From a virus: a DNA stretch of 26,871 bases. Positions 22,978 through 26,871 of this stretch are shown piece by piece. The number at the start of each line of letters is the position of its first letter. The stretch's first letter is position 1. The notes under the pieces are model-generated. The model did no database searches and was not told where the DNA came from. It worked only from the letters and a program-made list of their open reading frames with translations. The position numbers were made by a program, and so were the translations under genes. Location of the stretch: the IMG/VR virus record IMGVR_UViG_3300001450_005553, positions 3,696 through 30,566 of that record, one strand, 5' to 3'.

Positions 22978-23006
22978 TATATTTGTATTGTAAACCATAA
23001 AACACA
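22978..23006 (+). promoter_or_regulatory. TAnnTTTG element and variant leader motif
   Basis: TATATTTG (22978-22985) begins 6 nt after the fibre stop codon and is followed by TAAACCATAAAACACA, a near copy of the TAAACCAAACA leader motif, then ATG 23013. The arrangement matches that before the groES-like gene. No -33 TTG is clear. Confidence 0.5.
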
Positions 23007-23012
23007 ATTAAA

Positions 23013-23423
23013 ATGGCAACTACTAAAATAGAAGCTACAAACAGAGAGTTGCTTGAGGTCTTTAGAGGTCTTGAGTCAGTTAAACAAATCAAAGGAGCAC
23101 GTTTTAGTGTTCTCGTTGGTAAGAACTTGAAAGAGTTGAGACATAAGCTAGAGCCGCTTGAGAAAGCAGCTGAGCCTACTTTTGAATTTCAAGAGGTGTC
23201 CGTAAAGATGCAATCACTTGTAGAAGCGCAAGACGCAGACGCAATGGAGAAGCTCGAGAAGGATAATGAAACCTTGATTGACGAAAGGAAAGCACAGCTA
23301 CAAGCTGTAGAAGATATGTTGGATGAGCCTACAGAGGCTTACCTGCATATGATTAAAGAGTCTCAACTCCCCGAAGAAATTACCGGTGAGCATATAGAGA
23401 GGCTCCTTACAATAATCCAATAA
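23013..23423 (+). CDS. Helical coiled-coil protein (136 aa)
   Basis: The product is almost wholly helical and charged: ELLEVFRGLESVKQIKGARFSVLVGKNLKELRHKLEPLEKA (residues 13-53) followed by a second helical half ending EEITGEHIERLLTIIQ. The LLxVFxGLxxVKxxKGxxFxxxVxKNxKxL pattern recurs in small proteins of marine and Bacteroidota phages without assigned function. Its own promoter-like element precedes it, and it ends directly on the next gene's ATG. A tail-assembly or chaperone-like role is possible but unproven. Confidence 0.8.
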   Translation: MATTKIEATNRELLEVFRGLESVKQIKGARFSVLVGKNLKELRHKLEPLEKAAEPTFEFQEVSVKMQSLVEAQDADAMEKLEKDNETLIDERKAQLQAVEDMLDEPTEAYLHMIKESQLPEEITGEHIERLLTIIQ

Positions 23424-23825
23424 ATGGCAAGTATTACGACAAGACTAAGTGTAAGATCTAGAAACCTTTTCAGCAATGCTATTGGTGCAAGACACGATAA
23501 GTCTTTTGCCGTTAGCAGCGATGCGGACAGACGCATCAAAACTATTAAAGAAGCATCAGGGGCACCAGCTGTCCTGGTAGATGCATCTGATTACTATACA
23601 GATACAGACATAACTTTGTTTGTGTTTGTAAAGAATGCTACAAGTACAGCTAATAAGAATTTGTTTATCCTAATAGGATCACAAATCATAGCTCGTCTTA
23701 AGCCCAACGAGTACATCTTGCTTCCTTGGCATGTAATGAGCGGAAGTAATGATGTTAAGATCTATTCTAACGATTCAACTAATGGTGTGAAGGCAGAGTA
23801 CTTCGCAGCAAAAATGACTAGTTGA
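23424..23825 (+). CDS. Small beta-rich protein, likely virion component (133 aa)
   Basis: The ATG follows the previous stop with no gap. After a basic N-terminus (TTRLSVRSRNLFSNAIGARHDKS) the rest is beta-rich: DITLFVFVKNATSTANKNLFILIGSQIIARLKPNEYILLPWHV, then VKIYSNDSTNGVKAEYFAAKM. This looks like a small jelly-roll or sandwich domain, such as those decorating virions or tail tips. No family recognised. It lies just before the holin. Confidence 0.7.
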   Translation: MASITTRLSVRSRNLFSNAIGARHDKSFAVSSDADRRIKTIKEASGAPAVLVDASDYYTDTDITLFVFVKNATSTANKNLFILIGSQIIARLKPNEYILLPWHVMSGSNDVKIYSNDSTNGVKAEYFAAKMTS

Positions 23826-23826
23826 T

Positions 23827-24264
23827 ATGAGTAAGGGTAAGATAAAAGATACAAAACTGGGAGCTTGGCTAGCAAGCAAAGCACCGAAAGTACTAGGTGT
23901 AGTAGGAGACCTTCTACCAGACAGTGGTGCACTAGGTGTGGTTAAAAACCTTTTGGACAACGAGCCTGATGTAGATCCTGCAGAAGCTCAGCGTGTAATT
24001 GATGCTGAAGTTAGATTCCAGGAGAACGTCACAGAACGTTGGAAAGCCGATATGGGCAGTGATGTTAAGCTGGCAAAGCTGATACGTCCTGTCACTCTTA
24101 TATGCCTTATGGGGATGTTTATGGCTACCATGTTTATAGACAGCATGGACAATGTAGCATTCAACGTAAAAGACTCTTACGTATCTCTGCTCGAGCTGCT
24201 AATGCTTACAGCATTCGGTGCATACTTTGCTGGTAGAACAATTGAAAAGAAGGCAAAGAAGTAA
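23827..24264 (+). CDS. Holin, 3TM/GTA-holin-like (145 aa)
   Basis: Holins form membrane holes that let the endolysin reach the wall. The C-terminal half has two strong hydrophobic segments (about 88-106, PVTLICLMGMFMATMFI, and 117-136, YVSLLELLMLTAFGAYFAG), ending in a basic tail (KKAKK). The N-terminal half carries a weaker amphipathic segment (LLPDSGALGVVKNLL) and an E-V-R-F-Q-E-N/ERWKAD helix followed by KLIRPVT. This order, a D/E-rich helix then W..D.....RP then membrane spans, is that of the family called holin of 3TMs for gene-transfer release. The amidase lies over 20 kb upstream, not beside it. The start is 1 nt after the previous stop. Confidence 0.75.
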   Translation: MSKGKIKDTKLGAWLASKAPKVLGVVGDLLPDSGALGVVKNLLDNEPDVDPAEAQRVIDAEVRFQENVTERWKADMGSDVKLAKLIRPVTLICLMGMFMATMFIDSMDNVAFNVKDSYVSLLELLMLTAFGAYFAGRTIEKKAKK

Positions 24265-24395
24265 TGGAAGATGAATTTGATGACATCAGCTTTTTAGATC
24301 AGGAAAAGCTGAAGAGGCAAGAAGATAAAATTAAATCTGGTGAGATAACGTGTAACATAGAAAATCCCGAGGAGTGTGAAAATTGTGGGTCATAA
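24264..24395 (+). CDS. Small acidic Cys-containing protein (43 aa)
   Basis: The ATG uses the last base of the holin stop (TAATG), implying coupled translation. The 43-aa product starts with an acidic segment (MEDEFDDISFLDQEKLKRQED) and ends CNIENPEECENCGS, with Cys30, Cys38 and Cys41. Without this gene 24265-24407 would be an unusually long gap in this dense block. It might be a lysis accessory or a zinc-binding peptide; no family recognised. Confidence 0.6.
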   Translation: MEDEFDDISFLDQEKLKRQEDKIKSGEITCNIENPEECENCGS

Positions 24396-24406
24396 TAAAC
24401 CAAACA
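24396..24406 (+). promoter_or_regulatory. Leader motif directly before the phosphoesterase start
   Basis: TAAACCAAACA begins right after the TAA stop of the 43-aa gene and ends one base before ATG 24408. No TAnnTTTG lies upstream, so here the motif is unlikely to mark a transcription start and more likely acts in translation. Confidence 0.45.
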
Positions 24407-24407
24407 C

Positions 24408-25547
24408 ATGACTATAAATGAAATCAAAGACTTCCTAACGGGGAAGCCTGGGTATTTGAAAAAGAGTGCGGAAGTACTCTCAGGAAGACTAGAGTGTGAT
24501 GTTGAACTTTGTGAGACAGCGCTCTACGAATCAAGAAAAAAGGCTAAGGAACAGCCTGATGATAACGCCAACAGTAATGAAAGTGTTATCAGTGAGTTCC
24601 AAACGTTCCTTGACAAGAATGGCATCGCACCTGGTGATGTATCTAGCGTAAAGTTCTGGCAAACGGTATCAGGACACCAACGATTCTCCGTAGTAACAAA
24701 GGGGGAATCGATGAGCATGGATGCAATCAAACAGGAGATTGAAGAGTTTGCAGCGGAATACAGCCCAGAAACTGCAAAGGTCAAGTATGAAAAGTACTCT
24801 GACCCCGTAGTATATGAGGTATCACTACCAGATATACACTACGGAAAACTCCACAATCTATCACTACGTGAGGTAGAAGAAGAATATCTAGCCGTTGTAG
24901 GAGACCTTATACATAAAGCAAGAGGACTACAAATAGAAAAGATTCTACTACCAATAGGTAATGATGGTATGAACTCCGAAGGACTTCGTATGTCAACTAC
25001 CAAAGGAACACCACAGCAAGACAACGGTGGATGGAAAGATACGTTTAGAGGATACTGCCAGTTGATGGTAAGAACTATAAGCTATCTAACTACTATCGCT
25101 CCTGTTGATGTACTAGTGATATCTGGTAACCACGATTACGAGCGCATGTTCTATGCAGGAGATGTACTCGCAGGATGGTTCAGAAACGATGCCAACGTGA
25201 ATGTAGACAACAACTACAGCTCTCGTAAGTACTATGAGTACGGAGAGAACATGTTATTGTTTACACACGGAGATAAAGAGAAACCGGCTGATATGCCACT
25301 AATAATGGCTACTGAAAACCCGGAGATGTTTGCAAGAACAAAACACCGTGAAGTTCATTGTGGGCACCTCCACAAAGAAATGGTCAATGAGTACAGAGGT
25401 ATCAAAGTTAGGTTTCTACCATCTATTTGTCCTAACGATGAATGGCACAAGCAGATGGGGTACGAAGCTAAACGAACAGGGCAGGCATATATATGGAATA
25501 AGCAAAGAGGACTTGAAGGTTATCTACAAACAAATGTTAGAATTTGA
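24408..25547 (+). CDS. Calcineurin-like metallophosphoesterase with N-terminal helical domain
   Basis: The five metal-site motifs of the superfamily occur in order: DIH (Asp142, His144), GND (185-186), GNHDYE (240-245), THGD (His287) and GHLH (319-322), so a two-metal phosphoesterase active site looks intact. The first 45 residues form a separate helical unit resembling a small winged-helix or DNA-binding domain (INEIKDFLTGKPGYLKKSAEVL), joined by a linker and residues 60-130 of unknown fold. Known relatives include phage phosphatases and SbcD/Mre11 nucleases; nuclease activity on DNA is plausible given the N-terminal domain, but protein or nucleotide phosphatase activity cannot be excluded. 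It lies inside the virion block, unusual for a replication enzyme. Confidence 0.93.
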   Translation: MTINEIKDFLTGKPGYLKKSAEVLSGRLECDVELCETALYESRKKAKEQPDDNANSNESVISEFQTFLDKNGIAPGDVSSVKFWQTVSGHQRFSVVTKGESMSMDAIKQEIEEFAAEYSPETAKVKYEKYSDPVVYEVSLPDIHYGKLHNLSLREVEEEYLAVVGDLIHKARGLQIEKILLPIGNDGMNSEGLRMSTTKGTPQQDNGGWKDTFRGYCQLMVRTISYLTTIAPVDVLVISGNHDYERMFYAGDVLAGWFRNDANVNVDNNYSSRKYYEYGENMLLFTHGDKEKPADMPLIMATENPEMFARTKHREVHCGHLHKEMVNEYRGIKVRFLPSICPNDEWHKQMGYEAKRTGQAYIWNKQRGLEGYLQTNVRI

Positions 25548-25830
25548 CGACATAGACGATGATTACGATTTCTCTTCTTCAGTTGAAGAGGAGTTGGAGA
25601 TCTTGGATGAAGCATACAGAAATGCTTTTGCCGTGGCAACTGGTAAGATGTCAGTATCAGAGCTTCTTGATAGAAGTCCTGATATGATATTCTTGCCCTT
25701 TGACCCGAGTGATCCGTCTACGTTTAAACTTGTTGTAGAAGATATGATTAAGTACTTTGAAGAAAGTGAAGAATACGAAAAATGTGCTGAGCTAATCAGT
25801 GCTAAAGACAAGTTAGATGACTTTAGATGA
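25534..25830 (+). CDS. Small acidic protein with UVR-like C-terminal helix pair (98 aa)
   Basis: The ATG at 25534 lies in the last 14 nt of the phosphoesterase gene. The N-terminal 20 residues are very acidic (FDDIDDDYDF). The middle (LLDRSPDMIFLPFDPSDPSTF) is Pro/Asp-rich. The C-terminus, EDMIKYFEESEEYEKCAELISAKDKL, resembles a UVR motif, a helical hairpin used for protein-protein contact in UvrB/UvrC and McsA. The same end is seen in small proteins next to connector genes in phages. An assembly or adaptor role is a guess. Confidence 0.75.
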   Translation: MLEFDDIDDDYDFSSSVEEELEILDEAYRNAFAVATGKMSVSELLDRSPDMIFLPFDPSDPSTFKLVVEDMIKYFEESEEYEKCAELISAKDKLDDFR

Positions 25831-26479
25831 GATCGCATACAATATCCTAAACCTTGTTAGGGCTGGTAGATCTAGTAATGATGAAATCATATCGCTAGAC
25901 CAGATCAAGTTCAACATACAGCACTACCGTGCTATGTTTATACGTAGAGACTATGCTAGAAATGGCTATGTCTCTAATTCGCTTGAACAAGATTTAGGAT
26001 GTCTTGATATTATCAAGGTAGATGCATCTAAATGTTGTAACTTACCACAAGACTGTCCTGTGTATAGGACGTCAGAAAGGTTGCCTCGAACAGTTAGATT
26101 TAACTTTAGAGACGCCTTTACATTCATAGGTAAGCCTAATGGTACAGGCACAATCCCACGAGTTGAACCTTTTGAGGTTGAATACATACCCTATGATAAA
26201 TACACAGCGGGCCAAACCAAGTTCTACGTTATAGATGAATACATATACATCTACAACCCTAAAGGACTTGAGGCGGTAAATGTAAGAGGGGTATTTGAAG
26301 ACCCTGAAACAGTAGCAGAGTTTGCTACATGTGAAGAGGGACAATGTTATGATGACCAGTCCCCTTACCCGCTTCCTATGGATATGGTTAGTGTTATCAC
26401 TAACGGTATAGCTACAGGAGAACTAACCTTGATGTCCACTGGACAAAATGATACTTCTAACGATAGACAACAAAACTAA
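25817..26479 (+). CDS. Second connector/tail-ring-type virion protein (220 aa)
   Basis: The start again lies 14 nt inside the previous gene. The N-terminus (TLDEIAYNILNLVRAGRSSNDEIISLDQIKFNIQHYRAMFIRRDYAR) is a helical pattern that recurs in crAss-like and related Bacteroidota phages in proteins thought to form tail or neck rings. It resembles the opening of the 393-aa gene (helix, acidic residues, then a helix ending in an R/K pair). The rest is beta-rich (FEVEYIPYDKYTAGQTKFYVIDEYIYIYNP) with a Cys cluster (CCNLPQDC, CEEGQC). Role as a connector is inferred from family resemblance. Confidence 0.75.
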   Translation: MTLDEIAYNILNLVRAGRSSNDEIISLDQIKFNIQHYRAMFIRRDYARNGYVSNSLEQDLGCLDIIKVDASKCCNLPQDCPVYRTSERLPRTVRFNFRDAFTFIGKPNGTGTIPRVEPFEVEYIPYDKYTAGQTKFYVIDEYIYIYNPKGLEAVNVRGVFEDPETVAEFATCEEGQCYDDQSPYPLPMDMVSVITNGIATGELTLMSTGQNDTSNDRQQN

Positions 26480-26481
26480 TT

Positions 26482-26871
26482 ATGGGACTTAATACAACAA
26501 GAGAAAGACTTCTCGACAAACAAGCTAAAGCTGTTGTAGCAACACAAAAAGCTGCAGAAGAAACTAAATCATCTCAAGATGCAGCAAATACTCTGCTGAC
26601 ATCCATTAAGACAGCCGTAGAGCTTCTGGATAATGCTATTTCAGGCAGTGAGATGCAGGTAGATATTGTATCAGGAGCTGTAACAGCAACCTTGTCTGCT
26701 ACAGACAATGCGGTGCTAGATACAATTGATGAAAGACTAGACCGAGTTGCGGCTCCTTCCTCTACAGTTATGCTAACTGGTACTAAAGCTTTTACAGGAC
26801 CTTTCTATGCACTCAGTGCATTGGAGGATTCAGTGATTGATGCAAGTGAAGGTGATACCAACATTACAGAA
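26482..26871 (+). CDS. Partial gene: coiled-coil virion-type protein, cut by the window end
   Basis: ATG 26482 starts two bases after the previous stop, and the frame is open for all 130 remaining codons to the window edge. Residues 8-65 are strongly helical and Ala/Lys/Glu-rich (KQAKAVVATQKAAEETKSS), likely a trimeric or dimeric coiled coil. A short beta segment and TGTKAFTGPFYALSALEDSVIDASEGDTNITE follow. This GPFxAxxALEDSVID type of ending is seen in small phage virion proteins that attach to capsid or tail. A head-fibre or tail-associated protein is possible; the full C-terminus is missing. Confidence 0.7.
   Translation, partial: MGLNTTRERLLDKQAKAVVATQKAAEETKSSQDAANTLLTSIKTAVELLDNAISGSEMQVDIVSGAVTATLSATDNAVLDTIDERLDRVAAPSSTVMLTGTKAFTGPFYALSALEDSVIDASEGDTNITE

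Overview
This window is part of the genome of a tailed double-stranded DNA phage. It carries a virion and lysis gene block, almost all on the plus strand, in a familiar order: T7-type amidase, GroES-like co-chaperonin, small DNA-binding proteins, large terminase, portal, putative scaffold, major capsid protein, connector-type proteins, fibres, holin, and further virion proteins. The host is probably a marine member of the Bacteroidota (flavobacteria). The reasons are the near absence of Shine-Dalgarno sequences, A/T-rich start contexts, several TAnnTTTG promoter elements of the flavobacterial type, and Cys-bounded GCxDPxAxNYN modules in the giant fibre, which I associate with marine Bacteroidota and their phages. 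The overall gene set (about 480-aa capsid protein, about 730-aa portal, HU/IHF-like protein, no recognisable tail sheath or tape measure) fits a podovirus of the crAss-like or Cellulophaga-phage kind. That placement is an inference and is not proven by the window.

Layout. Positions 1-1132 hold four short minus-strand genes, two of them with clear hairpin terminators. A 36-bp divergent intergenic region separates them from the plus-strand block. The block opens with a 44-aa basic protein, a G/C-rich stretch (about 1335-1550) that appears able to fold into RNA structure, and the amidase (1562-1993). A flavobacterial-type promoter then precedes a run of overlapping small genes (GroES-like, two small proteins, Cys-rich protein, HU-like protein, small-terminase candidate) leading into terL and portal. 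The capsid section (8100-11199) ends in a large hairpin. Two connector-type genes follow, then a 401-aa abundant-virion-protein candidate with its own terminator, a Cys-rich 154-aa protein, a 2111-aa fibre or adhesin, and a second 516-aa fibre. The right end holds two small virion-type proteins, a holin, a 43-aa protein, a calcineurin-like phosphoesterase, a small acidic protein, a second connector-type protein, and the start of a further coiled-coil gene cut by the window edge.

How the genes work together. The terminase pumps DNA through the portal into a shell formed by the capsid protein on the scaffold, possibly with folding help from the GroES homologue working with host GroEL. Connector and fibre proteins complete the virion, and the holin and amidase release it. 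Gene-to-gene overlaps (TAATG, ATGA, GTGA, and three overlaps of exactly 14 nt) suggest translational coupling. A recurring leader motif, AAACCAAACA, precedes four genes. The two most likely abundant virion proteins share a 15-nt start context and each is followed by a G-rich hairpin, which suggests a dedicated expression cassette. I saw no tRNA genes, CRISPR arrays, insertion sequences or integrase.
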